DNA of 54,463 bases from the NCBI GenBank assembly GCA_035573895.1, contig DATLZR010000083.1, forward strand, positions 1 through 54,463. Reading direction: 5' to 3'. Below the pieces are notes generated by a model that saw only the letters and a list, made by a program, of their open reading frames with translations, ran no database searches and was not told the DNA's origin. Source of the stretch: Blastocatellia bacterium. Lineage in GTDB: Bacteria; Acidobacteriota; Blastocatellia; HR10. The position numbers and the translations under genes are program-made. Position 1 is the first letter of the stretch; the number at the start of each line of letters is the position of its first letter. Positions 29,981 through 39,371 of the stretch are shown piece after piece.

Positions 29981-31429
29981 ATGGGAGGGGTGAAACTGTC
30001 AAAGGCTTGGCGGCTTTCCCGGAACGTTGGCAGCGGGCTCCTGATTCTCATGCTGTTGGGAACGCCGCCGTTGATCTCCGGTCGCTCGTGGTCCCGGGGC
30101 AGCGGCTCATCGAGAGAAAGCGTCCAGCAGGCCCCGCCCGTTTATCAGCGTCCCGTCATTGATCGAGGCGAACTGCTTCAGGCCACGCAGCAAATGCTTC
30201 ACTACGTGAGCGAGCTGCGGGGATTACCCATCCTTCATTCGGTGAAGGCTGCCCTTCAATCGCGCGAGGAGATTCGGCAAAGTCTCATCAAGGATCTCGA
30301 CGAGCGCACGACGAGTGACGAATTCGATGCTTCAACGAAGCTCCTGATCAAACTCGGCCTCGTCCCCCGTGATTTTAAGTACCGCGAGTTGCTCATTCGC
30401 ATCATCGAGGAACAGGTGGCGGGCTACTACCGCCCCAAGACCAAAAACCTCTATCTGGCGGACTGGCTAACGCTCGATGAACAAAACAGCGTCATGGTTC
30501 ACGAGCTGACGCATGCCCTTCAGGATCAGCACTTCCGGTTGGAGCGATTCTCGCGTCTGCCCAAAGGACAGAGCGATTACGAGCTGGCCATCACCTCGCT
30601 CATCGAGGGCGATGCCACGGCCGTCATGCTCAATCATCTGCTCAAACCGCAACGGCTCGATATCGCCTCCATCCCGATACCCCTCAGCGCCGTCTTCGAT
30701 CAGTTACAAAAGTCGGATGATGCCCGCATCAAGGTCCTCAACAGTGCGCCGCCGGTCATTCGTGAGAGCCTCCTCTTCCCCTACGCCTACGGCACGACCT
30801 TCGTCCAGTACATTTTGATTCACAGTTCGTGGAATCGCGTGTCGGAAGCCTACGCCGATCCTCCCGACTCCACCGAGCAAGTCCTCCATCCGGCGAAGTT
30901 CCTCCATCGAGATTATCCTGTGCGGATTCAGCTCCCGCGATTGGAGAAGGTCCTGGGTAAGAGTTTCGTCCACCGACTCTTCGATACCAATGGGGAGTTC
31001 GGCTACTACCTGATCCTCAGCCAGTACATTGACAAGGGGAAAGCCCGTCGAGCCGCCGAGGGCTGGGACGGCGATCAATTCGCCCTCTATGAGAACAAGG
31101 CAACGGGCAACACCCTTCTCGTTCTCTACTCGACCTGGGACAGCGAAGCAGATGCTGAGGAGTTCGCTCGCGCCTATGCTGAGCGAACGGTGGCCCGTTA
31201 TCCCGATGCCAGAGAAGTTCATCCGGCGCGCGAGATGACGACCCGGACGTGGGAGACAGCCGAAGGACATGTCCATCTCGAGCGTCAGGGACTCGACGTG
31301 CTCATCCTCGAAGGTCTGGATGAGGCGGCGATGAAGAAGTTCCCCCAACTGGTGAAGACGCTCTGGCAGAGCCGAAAGGTCGAGATGAAACCATCGGCAC
31401 ATCGCCTCCCGGCTCGACCCCCTCGCTAG
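29981..31429 (+). CDS. Secreted zinc metallopeptidase-like protein (HExxH)
   Basis: Protein of 482 residues with a positively charged start (MGGVKLSKAWRLSRN) and a signal or anchor helix (GSGLLILMLLGTPPL), so it acts outside the cytoplasm. The zinc-binding HELTH motif is at residues 174-178 in SVMVHELTHALQDQHF, preceded by EEQVAGYYRPKTKNLYLAD. It resembles the large family of uncharacterised bacterial proteins with a single HExxH and no recognised C-terminal domain. Protease activity is inferred from the motif only. ATG 29981 is preferred because it follows AGGAGA and starts a clear signal peptide; the frame is open back to 29636, where it overlaps the thioesterase gene. Confidence 0.75.
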   Translation: MGGVKLSKAWRLSRNVGSGLLILMLLGTPPLISGRSWSRGSGSSRESVQQAPPVYQRPVIDRGELLQATQQMLHYVSELRGLPILHSVKAALQSREEIRQSLIKDLDERTTSDEFDASTKLLIKLGLVPRDFKYRELLIRIIEEQVAGYYRPKTKNLYLADWLTLDEQNSVMVHELTHALQDQHFRLERFSRLPKGQSDYELAITSLIEGDATAVMLNHLLKPQRLDIASIPIPLSAVFDQLQKSDDARIKVLNSAPPVIRESLLFPYAYGTTFVQYILIHSSWNRVSEAYADPPDSTEQVLHPAKFLHRDYPVRIQLPRLEKVLGKSFVHRLFDTNGEFGYYLILSQYIDKGKARRAAEGWDGDQFALYENKATGNTLLVLYSTWDSEADAEEFARAYAERTVARYPDAREVHPAREMTTRTWETAEGHVHLERQGLDVLILEGLDEAAMKKFPQLVKTLWQSRKVEMKPSAHRLPARPPR

Positions 31430-31452
31430 AGAGCACCGGACCTAACCCCGCC

Positions 31453-32658
31453 ATGCCTGTCATCGGAGAGCAACAGGAGACCACGACGCCCCCTCTCAGC
31501 GGTGTGAGAATTCTCGATCTCACGCGATTGCTCCCGGGTCCGTATGCGACGATGATTCTGGCCGATCTCGGCGCCGAGGTGATAAAAATCGAAGAACCGT
31601 CTACCGGCGATCCGGCTCGATACCTGCCGCCGATTTCGGGGGATACCGGGACGGTTTTTCTCATCGTCAATCGAAACAAAAAGAGCCTCACCTTGAATCT
31701 GAAGGATCCGCGCGGGGTGAGAATCTTCCATCAGCTTGCCGGGACGGCCGACGTGATCGTCGAGGGATTCCGTCCGGGGACGACCGATCGGTTAGGCATC
31801 GGGTATGCCACGATTGAGAAACTCAATCCCCGGATCATTTACTGCTCGATCACGGGCTATGGTCAGACGGGTCCTTATCGTCACCGGGCGGGCCACGACA
31901 TCACGTACACGGCTCTGGCAGGTGTCCTCGGATTGACGAGCGACACACGGGGTGACCCCATTGTTCCGGGTGTTCTCCTCGCCGATCTGGGAGGAGCCCT
32001 GGCCGCGGCTATTGCCATCCTTGCTGCTCTCATCGCCCGCGAGAGGCAGGGTCGCGGACAGTATATTGACCTGTCGCTTCACCATGCCGCCTTTTCCTTT
32101 GCGCTCCTGGGGCTGGCATCAGTCCTGGCAGGCGAAGAGTTTCCTGTGGGTGCAAAGCACCCGCTCAGCGGAGGCTTCCCCTGGTACACCCTCTATCGCA
32201 CGCAGGACGGGAAATTTCTCGCCGTCGGAGCACTGGAACCAAAGTTCTGGCGACGACTGTGCGAGGTCCTGGGTCGGGAGGACCTTGCCGGGAAGCCGGT
32301 GAGCGATCCATCCGAGGCCGCAATGGTACGTGAGCAGCTTCAAGCGCTTTTTCTCTCCAAGCCACTGGCCGAGTGGCTTCACCACCTTAGTTCTCATGAT
32401 GTCTGCGTTGAACCCGTTCTGTCGGTGAGTGAAGCGATGACTCATCCCCAGGCCGAGCACCGCCAGGTGACGACGGAAGTGCGGCAGAGTGACGGTCGCA
32501 CTCTGGCTCAGCCGACGCCTCCCTATCGCCTGTCGGCAACGCCCGCCGGAATTCGCCGTCCGGCTCCTCGACTCGGCCAGGATACAGCCGCCCTTTTGCA
32601 CGCGCTCGGTTATTCCCAACAGGACCTCGCCCAGCTCCAGGAGGCCGGGATCATTTGA
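31453..32658 (+). CDS. CoA-transferase family III (CaiB/BaiF)
   Basis: Cytoplasmic protein of 401 residues with the family III pattern: VRILDLTRLLPGPYATMILA, LGAEVIKIEEP, NRNKKSLTLNLKDPRG, ADVIVEGFRPG, then the active-site region GYGQTGPYRHRAGHDITYTA with the catalytic Asp in GHD. Class III enzymes move CoA between carboxylic acids by an enzyme-bound mixed anhydride; formyl-CoA, carnitine, succinyl and racemase-type members cannot be separated by eye. It lies 23 bases after the metallopeptidase and one base before the M1 peptidase start, suggesting one operon. Confidence 0.9.
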   Translation: MPVIGEQQETTTPPLSGVRILDLTRLLPGPYATMILADLGAEVIKIEEPSTGDPARYLPPISGDTGTVFLIVNRNKKSLTLNLKDPRGVRIFHQLAGTADVIVEGFRPGTTDRLGIGYATIEKLNPRIIYCSITGYGQTGPYRHRAGHDITYTALAGVLGLTSDTRGDPIVPGVLLADLGGALAAAIAILAALIARERQGRGQYIDLSLHHAAFSFALLGLASVLAGEEFPVGAKHPLSGGFPWYTLYRTQDGKFLAVGALEPKFWRRLCEVLGREDLAGKPVSDPSEAAMVREQLQALFLSKPLAEWLHHLSSHDVCVEPVLSVSEAMTHPQAEHRQVTTEVRQSDGRTLAQPTPPYRLSATPAGIRRPAPRLGQDTAALLHALGYSQQDLAQLQEAGII

Positions 32659-32659
32659 G

Positions 32660-35203
32660 ATGTCACCGGGGTGGATTGTGAAGATTGCGGGAAGGATTCT
32701 CTTTCGCCATGGGCTCGCGCTGCTCCTGGTCTTTTTCGTCTGTGGGGCATTGTGGAACCCGCGCGCCCCAAGCCAGTCCTCCGATCTCGGCCAGGGGCAT
32801 TGTGACGACCCTCTTTTTCTCGAGCTGCGTCGCCTCACTCCCGCGACGGCCAGCGTCCCGATACATGGCGTAAAGCTTCGACGAGATGTTGCCACCCTCG
32901 CTTTTGAAGAAGGAACGTTTTACTTCCTCACACCGATTCGCGGCCGGGTCGTGGGAGCCGTCTTTATCGGCCAGGGGGTCTTTCGCCTCACGCCGCCGGT
33001 TGAAACCGAGAGGCGATTTCTCCGCCATCTCACTCAGTCCGAGGAGCTGATCGAGCCGTTCACTCAGGCGATTCTCTATTTCACCGACAAAACCTATGAG
33101 GAGCTGAAGGCGCAGGTGGAGATGAGCGATGCACCGCCGCCCCGTTCGGTGCGCGACGTTTTCAAGGAGCATCAACAGGTTGTTCGTCGGGAGCTGAAAC
33201 AATCGGTCGAACTGCGACTCCTGGCCGATCTCTACACCCCGTCGCGTCCGGGTTTTTTCACGGCCTTTCTCAAAGGGAAGAACCTCCCCCGGCTCGCCTT
33301 CGGCGTTGATCCTCTGGGATTCGCCCCCTCGTTGCCGAGTCCCGAAGAGGTGGGAGTGGCCAGTTATGATGAGACGACCAAAGGAATTTGGTCGCTCTTT
33401 CATCGCCAGGAAGAATACGCGGCGGGGACCGCCTCGATGGACGAAGATCACCGGGAATACGACATCACCCACTATACGATTGATGCGACGATTGGCCGCA
33501 ATGAGCGTCTGACGGCGCGAGCGGATGTGACGCTCGTCCCGCGTCAGGCGGGTTTGCGCGTGATCCGAATGATTCTTTTTCCCGCGCTACGCGTCAACGA
33601 GGTCAGGGACGGCCATGGTGCTACCCTCCCGTACATCCAAACGGACGAGGAGGAAGGAGGGGCCTTCGCGATCGTTTTACCGGAAGCGGTCCGCAAGGAT
33701 GAACCCCTTCGATTCATCATCTCCTATAGCGGGCGGGGAGCGATTCAGCAGAGTGGGACGGGCACCTACCTGTTGCTGCCCGAGGCGCGATCCACCTGGT
33801 ATCCCAATAACTGGCAGGTTGAGTTTGGTGATCGCGCCACGTTTGATCTCACCATTAGAGCGCCTCGGGGCGAAACCGTGGTGGCGACCGGAACTCTCGT
33901 CCGCCGGGAGCGCGAGGGAGACTATGACGTTTCTGTCTGGAGGTCGGAACATCCCGTCGTGGTCGCCGGGTTTAACTACGGGACCTTCAAGGTCCGCGAG
34001 CAGGATGATCACGGATTCCGAATCGAAGTTTACACCAATACATCCGAACCCGATGAGGTGAAGCAGATTCGACTTCTGGCCGAGCGGCTTGAGCAGCAGG
34101 GCGTCCGCCTTCCTCTCACACTGGGGACGCTCACGACCACGGGACTGGCGGAGCGTTCGCTGATCGAAGCGATCAACTCGATTCGCATCTTCAACGCCTA
34201 TTTTGGGAGCAATCCCTACGGGCGCGTGGCGCTGTCACAGCAGCCGGCGGCCTTTTTCGGCCAAAGCTGGCCGATGCTCATCTATCTGCCATACACCGCG
34301 TTTCTCGATGGAACGCAGCGACGGTCTCTCGGTCTCCCGGTGCGCTTCTCCGAGTTCACCGATGTCGTCGGCCCCCACGAAATCGCCCATCAATGGTGGG
34401 GACATCTGATCGTCTGGAAGACCTATCGCGACCAGTGGCTGTCGGAAGGGTTCTCGGATTTTTCCGCATCGCTCTATCTTCAGTTGGCCTACGATCGCGA
34501 TCCCGCCACGCGGTTGAACCGCTATCTGAAGTTCTGGCAGAGTCAACGGGAAGTGATAACGGAGAAAGCCCTGCTCGGCGTCATGCGGGCATCCCTTTCC
34601 CCCAATGGCGTGGGACCGCTTTCGCTTGGTGTGCGGTTGAACACGGGACGCACGTCGGGCGCCTACGAACGCCTGGCCTACGCCAAAGGGGCTTTCGTCC
34701 TCCACATGTTGCGGATGATGATGAATAATCCCCGCGCTTCCACCGGCCTCGGCGATGACCGCTTCATCGCCATGATGAAGGATTTCGTTCGCCGTTACAT
34801 GCACAAGGCCGCGTCCACCGAGGACTTCCAGCGCGTCGTCGAAGCCCACATGACGCCGGACATGGACCTCGACGGCAACGGGCGCATGGACTGGTTTTTC
34901 CATCAATGGGTTCATGGCACGGACATCCCTCATTACACGCTGGAGTATAAGATCGAGCGGCGCGAGGGTAAAATCATCCTCACCGTCAAGATCACGCAGA
35001 GCAACGTATCGGATCGTTTCAAAATGCTCGTTCCTCTTTACGCCGACTTCGGCAAGGGGCGCATCCTGCGTTTGGGTGTCGCTCGACTGACCGGCAACAG
35101 CTCAACCGAGACGCAGCTTACTCTTCCTCAGCTCCCCGAGCGGGTTTTGCTCAACGCCGCGGAAGACGTCCTCTCCACTCAACGGATCATCCGTCGGGAT
35201 TGA
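32660..35203 (+). CDS. M1-family (gluzincin) peptidase-like protein, membrane-anchored
   Basis: Large protein of 847 residues with an N-terminal helix (ILFRHGLALLLVFFVCGAL) that acts as signal or anchor. The gluzincin zinc site is complete: HEIAHQWWGH (His573, His577) and the third ligand Glu596 in QWLSEGF. The N-terminal about 240 residues are not M1-like; M1-like beta-domain sequence begins near residue 270 (DITHYTIDATIGRNERLTA). The classical GAMEN exopeptidase motif is not seen; the equivalent stretch reads QQPAAFFGQSWPM. It may therefore be an endopeptidase-like or divergent member. The ATG follows the CoA-transferase stop by one base. Confidence 0.82.
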   Translation: MSPGWIVKIAGRILFRHGLALLLVFFVCGALWNPRAPSQSSDLGQGHCDDPLFLELRRLTPATASVPIHGVKLRRDVATLAFEEGTFYFLTPIRGRVVGAVFIGQGVFRLTPPVETERRFLRHLTQSEELIEPFTQAILYFTDKTYEELKAQVEMSDAPPPRSVRDVFKEHQQVVRRELKQSVELRLLADLYTPSRPGFFTAFLKGKNLPRLAFGVDPLGFAPSLPSPEEVGVASYDETTKGIWSLFHRQEEYAAGTASMDEDHREYDITHYTIDATIGRNERLTARADVTLVPRQAGLRVIRMILFPALRVNEVRDGHGATLPYIQTDEEEGGAFAIVLPEAVRKDEPLRFIISYSGRGAIQQSGTGTYLLLPEARSTWYPNNWQVEFGDRATFDLTIRAPRGETVVATGTLVRREREGDYDVSVWRSEHPVVVAGFNYGTFKVREQDDHGFRIEVYTNTSEPDEVKQIRLLAERLEQQGVRLPLTLGTLTTTGLAERSLIEAINSIRIFNAYFGSNPYGRVALSQQPAAFFGQSWPMLIYLPYTAFLDGTQRRSLGLPVRFSEFTDVVGPHEIAHQWWGHLIVWKTYRDQWLSEGFSDFSASLYLQLAYDRDPATRLNRYLKFWQSQREVITEKALLGVMRASLSPNGVGPLSLGVRLNTGRTSGAYERLAYAKGAFVLHMLRMMMNNPRASTGLGDDRFIAMMKDFVRRYMHKAASTEDFQRVVEAHMTPDMDLDGNGRMDWFFHQWVHGTDIPHYTLEYKIERREGKIILTVKITQSNVSDRFKMLVPLYADFGKGRILRLGVARLTGNSSTETQLTLPQLPERVLLNAAEDVLSTQRIIRRD

Positions 35204-35271
35204 CCATTCCTTGCCGCGGGATCCTCTCCCTCTTCACTCGGAACGCTGACTTCGCGTAAGATTCACCGGCT

Positions 35272-35967
35272 ATGATGCGGCTGACATCGGTGTGGTATGT
35301 GAAAACGGGCCCTGTCCTCGGCGAATTGGGGGAGGATGTCCTGGCTCCCTTCTCGCACGTGGACATCATCAAGCGGGGTTCCTACCTCTACTTCCCGGAG
35401 GAAGCGGCGGAATATGTCTATCTCGTGCGCGCGGGAAGGATTCGGCTGATGCGACTCGAAGGTAATGAAGAAACCACAGTGGCTTTTCTCACTGGTGGGG
35501 ATGTCTTCGGCGAACTGTCGAAGGAAGGTCACCTGGCGACCGATGCGCTTGAGGTCATCGAGGACGTCGTCATCCGAACGCTCGAGCGGCGCCCGTTCGA
35601 TCAGTTGATCATGACGCCTCCGATCCGGGAGCTGAAGGCCGTACTCATGGGCGAGACCGACCGCCTGACCGTCACCATTCCCCTGGCGGAGGTGATAGAA
35701 ACAACTCCGCTCGAGCGCGTCTCTCGCTTGATCCTCAAGCTCACCGATGACGTGGGAGTTCCTCGCCTCGATGGGAATATCGAGATTCCTTTCAAACTGA
35801 CGGCAGAATCGCTGATTCATCTCACCGGGCTGTCGGAGGCAAGCGTCTCGGATGTTCTGAGCCGCTTGATCTCCGACCACCTGATTGAGATCGCCGGGCG
35901 ACGTATCATCGTGCGGAATCGGAAGGAGCTGACGAAAGTAGCCGCACGATCGGGGACTCCCTCCTGA
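35272..35967 (+). CDS. Crp/Fnr-family transcription regulator
   Basis: Protein of 231 residues. Residues about 25-115 form the cyclic-nucleotide-binding-type barrel (EYVYLVRAGRIRLMRLE, FLTGGDVFGEL). A long dimerisation helix follows, and a winged helix-turn-helix occupies the C-terminal end (LTAESLIHLTGLSEASVSDV). The Fnr-type N-terminal cysteine cluster is absent, so it is unlikely to carry an iron-sulfur cluster. The effector and targets are unknown. ATG codons at 35272 and 35275 are both possible. Confidence 0.9.
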   Translation: MMRLTSVWYVKTGPVLGELGEDVLAPFSHVDIIKRGSYLYFPEEAAEYVYLVRAGRIRLMRLEGNEETTVAFLTGGDVFGELSKEGHLATDALEVIEDVVIRTLERRPFDQLIMTPPIRELKAVLMGETDRLTVTIPLAEVIETTPLERVSRLILKLTDDVGVPRLDGNIEIPFKLTAESLIHLTGLSEASVSDVLSRLISDHLIEIAGRRIIVRNRKELTKVAARSGTPS

Positions 35968-35989
35968 TCATAGCGCGCCAATCACGAGT

Positions 35990-36739
35990 GTGAAGACGCG
36001 ACTTCGAGCCATTCCCCGTATGGTGTGCACCTGTCGGAGGCGCAACGAGTCGTGCGCTCCGCCGGCCCCTTCTGCTGGCCGACGAATCGGAGGCAACGTC
36101 GGTTCAGTCCAGACGGTCCGTCGGCTTTTGATGTTTTTTCTTCTCCTGCCTGGCCTCGCGGGCTGTGGGTCGCCCTTTCGCGTGCCGGAACGGGTGCGAA
36201 TTCCCACAAGCAGTCCCCACGACCGCGCCGCTCGCGCGGGATTGAGCGCGTCGGCAACGATGATCACAGATGAAGACCTTTTGTTCGAGCTTTTCCAGGC
36301 GAACCTGCGACTGGCAGGAATACTTCCCATCTATCTGGAGATGAGGAACGACGGGGCGGCTCCCGCCGGCTTGCGCGGAATGAAAGTGGAGGCCCACGAT
36401 GCCATGGGGCATCGCCTCGCCCGGGTTTCCCCGGAGGATGTTCTCCGACGACTCCACGACTACTACGGAGTCAGGCTCTACCGTCCCGCCTCGAAAAAGG
36501 AACTTCAAGAGCGCTTCAAGCACATCGGGTTCCCCTTCGATCATCCCCTGCGCCCCGGACAACATCAGGAGGGATTTCTCTTCTTCGAGCTTCCAAAAAG
36601 TCAGCACCCGCTCGAGGCAATCGGAGCCGTGACGCTCAGCCTGAGCGGCATCCGCTCGCCCGAGCAGGGAGAAATCTCTCTCGAACTCACTCTCCGGTCG
36701 GGATCGCGCCAGGAGAAACCGGACGCCGCTTCCCGATGA
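35990..36739 (+). CDS. Probable lipoprotein, function unknown
   Basis: Open frame of 249 residues. Residues 44-59 read RRLLMFFLLLPGLAGC, a signal peptide with a lipobox (LAGC), so the mature protein would begin at Cys59. The body is soluble and mixed alpha/beta in character; no known domain is recognised. The start is uncertain: GTG 35990 and ATG 36020 give an unusually long n-region, while ATG 36131 gives almost none. It is 22 bases after the crp-like gene on the same strand. Confidence 0.55.
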   Translation: MKTRLRAIPRMVCTCRRRNESCAPPAPSAGRRIGGNVGSVQTVRRLLMFFLLLPGLAGCGSPFRVPERVRIPTSSPHDRAARAGLSASATMITDEDLLFELFQANLRLAGILPIYLEMRNDGAAPAGLRGMKVEAHDAMGHRLARVSPEDVLRRLHDYYGVRLYRPASKKELQERFKHIGFPFDHPLRPGQHQEGFLFFELPKSQHPLEAIGAVTLSLSGIRSPEQGEISLELTLRSGSRQEKPDAASR

Positions 36740-37208
36740 TCCCCTCGCCGGCGTCCGGAGCATTCACTCCTGACTGCCTGAGGCCCCCGCCGAAATGCAG
36801 ATTTCCCCGCTATGCGTGTTCGCCGAATCGAACATCTGCCCCATGCCGTCGTGCTCCGGGATAGGTTCACGCACTTGTGACGCCTGGCAGCCGATATATC
36901 CGAGTTCAGGTGTACCCGTCTGACACGATGCTTTGCTGCCCGCGTCGCTGGCTGAGCCAATAACTGCCTGCTGCATCAACCAGCGTTCTGCTCCACTTCA
37001 TCTGATACCAGTTGCCTTTTGAAAAACCCTCATGAATTGCCCATAACTGGTTACGGGATCAGGACCTGTAAATCCGAAAATCACCTCTCCGCAATCCGCA
37101 AGTGGTATGAGGGTTCTTGATCAAGTCTGCGAGGCGGAGAAGATCATCCCGGTTCTTGAAAAATGCCGGGGTCGTCCCACGGGAAGGCGGGGAGAGCGGC
37201 TCCACCAA
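36740..37208. other. Convergent intergenic region carrying MITE-like copy B
   Basis: About 470 bases between the lipoprotein gene (+) and the glycosyltransferase (-). The MITE-like element occupies 37006-37107. The left part (36740-37000) holds short frames of no recognisable family and no clear terminator. Confidence 0.45.
37006..37107. mobile_element. MITE-like element, copy B (102 bp)
   Basis: Inverted relative to copy A. The ends are TACCAGTTGC and GCAAGTGGTA (one mismatch in 10), and the flanks are the 3-bp direct repeat TGA (37003-37005, 37108-37110). Aligned with the reverse complement of copy A it differs at about 9 positions and lacks one base. The independent target duplication (TGA here, TTA at copy A) shows two separate insertions. 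Confidence 0.8.
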
Positions 37209-39029
37209 TCAAGGCGCCGTCGTCCGGCACCGAAGCAAAATCCTGTCCCGGAAGGTGGCCAGCGGCCGACAGGTGAAGCGCTCCTCTCGTTGAAGGTCTC
37301 TCCAGGCCCTCTCGCTGGTGAGAACAAGGCGCGCGTTAAAGGAGGAGATAAACCGGTGCAGAGACTCTGGAGATTCGGCGATGATGACGTTGCCCCTGCC
37401 ATCGTAGAGGGAACGGGCATTGGTATAAAACGTCAGGGAATGATGCCAGGTGAAGTAGCCGATCAGTCTCTCTTCCGGTTGCGCTTGCTGCTGAACGATC
37501 ATGGCCAGGGGACGAAGCGACTCTCTCTCTTCCAGTCTCGGCTGGAAGACATCGAGCACCGGGAGGGCTATCCCCACAAGCCCGATCACCACCGTGGCGA
37601 TGAATCCTCGCACCTGCTTCTTCAGGATGAAGGCGAAAAGGATGACCGCCGTGACCGCACCGGGAACGATCACAGAGGCAATGTCTCGCACCGTGAGGCC
37701 GAAGACGCGCTGACTGTAGAAACAGAGGACGATCAGGACCACGACAATGAGAATGGGGATGCTCCACAGCGCAAGCGTCGCTCCGCGATCAACGCCCTCT
37801 TTCTGAATGGCAGCTTCTAGTTCCAGTGCGACGAGAAAGGCCAGAGCCGGCATCACGGGCAGGATGTATCCCGGCAGTTTCGATCCGGAGAAGGAGAAGA
37901 AAAGAACAGGAATCACGAGCCAGAGAAACGAGTAGATTCTCAACTGCGCGGTACGATCCTGCTCGGCGGTCATGGAGTCGGAACTCTGTTTCGAAGCAGG
38001 AATGCCTGCTCCACCCGGTGCAAGTGCGGGATCGGGTGAAGGCCCGCCTTCCGGCACAGGGGCAGAGGTCATGCCCTCGCCGTGTGTATGTCGCAGACCT
38101 TCCGGGGAGCGGGCGCGATGCCGGAAGAAAGACGAGACCCGGCCTATGATGTCTCGCACCGGACAGCGCGTCAGAGAGAGGATGAGCACTGGCGTCCAGG
38201 GGAATGCCCCTGCCAGCACCACGGGCAGGTAGTAGTAGATGGGACCGGGATGACGGAATTTGTTGCTGAGGAAGCGCTCGATGTGGTGGCTGATGAAGAA
38301 CTCCTGGATGAAGCTCCAGCCGTGTCGCGCCACCACCGGGACGTACCAGAGCGAGCATACCAGCAGCGTCACGGCCAGACCCATCAACAGTTCCCCGCGC
38401 CGGTTCTGGCGGGCCGGAGGGTGACTCAGGAAGAAGGCTCCAATGACGAGCGCGGGAAGCAGCAACCCGATGACCCCCTTGGCCAGGCAGGCCAGACCAA
38501 AGCACGCGAAGGCCGCGACGGTGAGCCATCGCCGATGAGACGTCCTCGATTCCATCGTGGCGAGAAAGAACAAGGCGAGACCGCCCGACAGGGTCGCCGA
38601 CAGAAGCATATCGGTGCTGGCTCCTCGGGCGAAGCTGAAGAGCATGGGATTAATGAGCAGCACCAGTCCGCTCAGCAATCCAAACCGGGGCGAGCGAATG
38701 CGACAGCCGACGAAGTAGATGAGAACGAGAAGCACCAGTGCGCTCACGGCCGATGGTAGTCGCGCGGCCCGCTCCGTCACGCCGAAGGCGGAAAAGCTGG
38801 CGGCCATGAGCCAATAAAGGAGAATCGGCTTTTCTAACCATGGCTGCCCTCCGATGGTCGGCGTGATGAAATCCCTTCGCTCGAGCATCTCGCGGGCGAC
38901 CTGAGCGTAGCGGGGCTCATCCGGTCCAATGAGCGCCATCGCTCCCAACCGAACGTAGAGGAAAAGGAAAGCGACGAGACACAAAAGGGCGAGGGGAATG
39001 AGAAGGTCTCTCTGCCGATGTGTTCTCAT
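37209..39029 (-). CDS. GT39-family (ArnT-like) membrane glycosyltransferase
   Basis: Integral membrane protein of 606 residues with about a dozen hydrophobic helices. The N-terminal loop after the first helix contains GPDEPRYAQVAREML, the acidic GT-C catalytic motif, followed by TIGGQPWLEKPILLYWL. Later RGASTDMLLSA and FISHHIERFLSNKFRHPGP match the ArnT/PMT-like family. It would transfer a sugar from a polyprenyl-phosphate carrier to lipid A or another periplasmic acceptor. A charged loop around residues 300-350 (EGGPSPDPALAPGGAG) is longer than usual. It is divergent from the Gfo/Idh/MocA gene across a repeat-bearing gap. Confidence 0.9.
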   Translation of the reverse strand: MRTHRQRDLLIPLALLCLVAFLFLYVRLGAMALIGPDEPRYAQVAREMLERRDFITPTIGGQPWLEKPILLYWLMAASFSAFGVTERAARLPSAVSALVLLVLIYFVGCRIRSPRFGLLSGLVLLINPMLFSFARGASTDMLLSATLSGGLALFFLATMESRTSHRRWLTVAAFACFGLACLAKGVIGLLLPALVIGAFFLSHPPARQNRRGELLMGLAVTLLVCSLWYVPVVARHGWSFIQEFFISHHIERFLSNKFRHPGPIYYYLPVVLAGAFPWTPVLILSLTRCPVRDIIGRVSSFFRHRARSPEGLRHTHGEGMTSAPVPEGGPSPDPALAPGGAGIPASKQSSDSMTAEQDRTAQLRIYSFLWLVIPVLFFSFSGSKLPGYILPVMPALAFLVALELEAAIQKEGVDRGATLALWSIPILIVVVLIVLCFYSQRVFGLTVRDIASVIVPGAVTAVILFAFILKKQVRGFIATVVIGLVGIALPVLDVFQPRLEERESLRPLAMIVQQQAQPEERLIGYFTWHHSLTFYTNARSLYDGRGNVIIAESPESLHRFISSFNARLVLTSERAWRDLQREERFTCRPLATFRDRILLRCRTTAP

Positions 39030-39109
39030 CGCTGCCGCGCATCCGATCGCTCCCTAAATATGACCGAGCTGAGCCGGTGGCGCAAGGCGCCGCTTCTGGA
39101 AAGAATCCC

Positions 39110-39166
39110 CCAACGGATGAAAGGTTCCAACGGATGATCGCATCGGCCGGTACTTTTAATCCGTGG
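39110..39166. repeat. CCAACGGAT palindromic repeat, copy 1a
   Basis: The left arm is CCAACGGATGAAAGG then TTCCAACGGAT (39110-39135). The right arm is degenerate, ending CTTTTAATCCGTGG-like at 39166. The arm itself holds CCAACGGAT twice. It is 90 bases from copy 1b. Between them lies a perfect 7-bp hairpin (GGTGAAG / CTTCACC). Confidence 0.65.
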
Positions 39167-39199
39167 GTGGTGAAGCTTTTCTTCACCTCCGCAATAACC

Positions 39200-39256
39200 C
39201 CAACGGATGAAAGGTTCCAACGGATAAACCAGCGGTTGGCCCATTTCATCCGTTGG
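39200..39256. repeat. CCAACGGAT palindromic repeat, copy 1b
   Basis: The left arm (39200-39225) is identical to that of copy 1a. The right arm ends CATTTCATCCGTTGG (39242-39256), the near-exact complement of the left end CCAACGGATGAAA. It lies in the divergent gap between the glycosyltransferase and the oxidoreductase. Confidence 0.75.
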
Positions 39257-39371
39257 CGCAGGTCATCCGTCGAGAAGCCTGCGCTCTCCGTTTTTTCGTC
39301 GCTCGTGACGCGCGTGATGCCCGGGCGATTCCCTCGACACCTTGCGCCATCTCTGATTAAATTAGGCCCGG

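Noticed and set aside
39110-39256. CRISPR-like array from repeated CCAACGGATGAAAGGTTCC
   Set aside because: Only two copies occur here, each is itself palindromic, there are no regular spacers, and the same unit appears as pairs at other loci. It is an interspersed palindromic repeat, not CRISPR.
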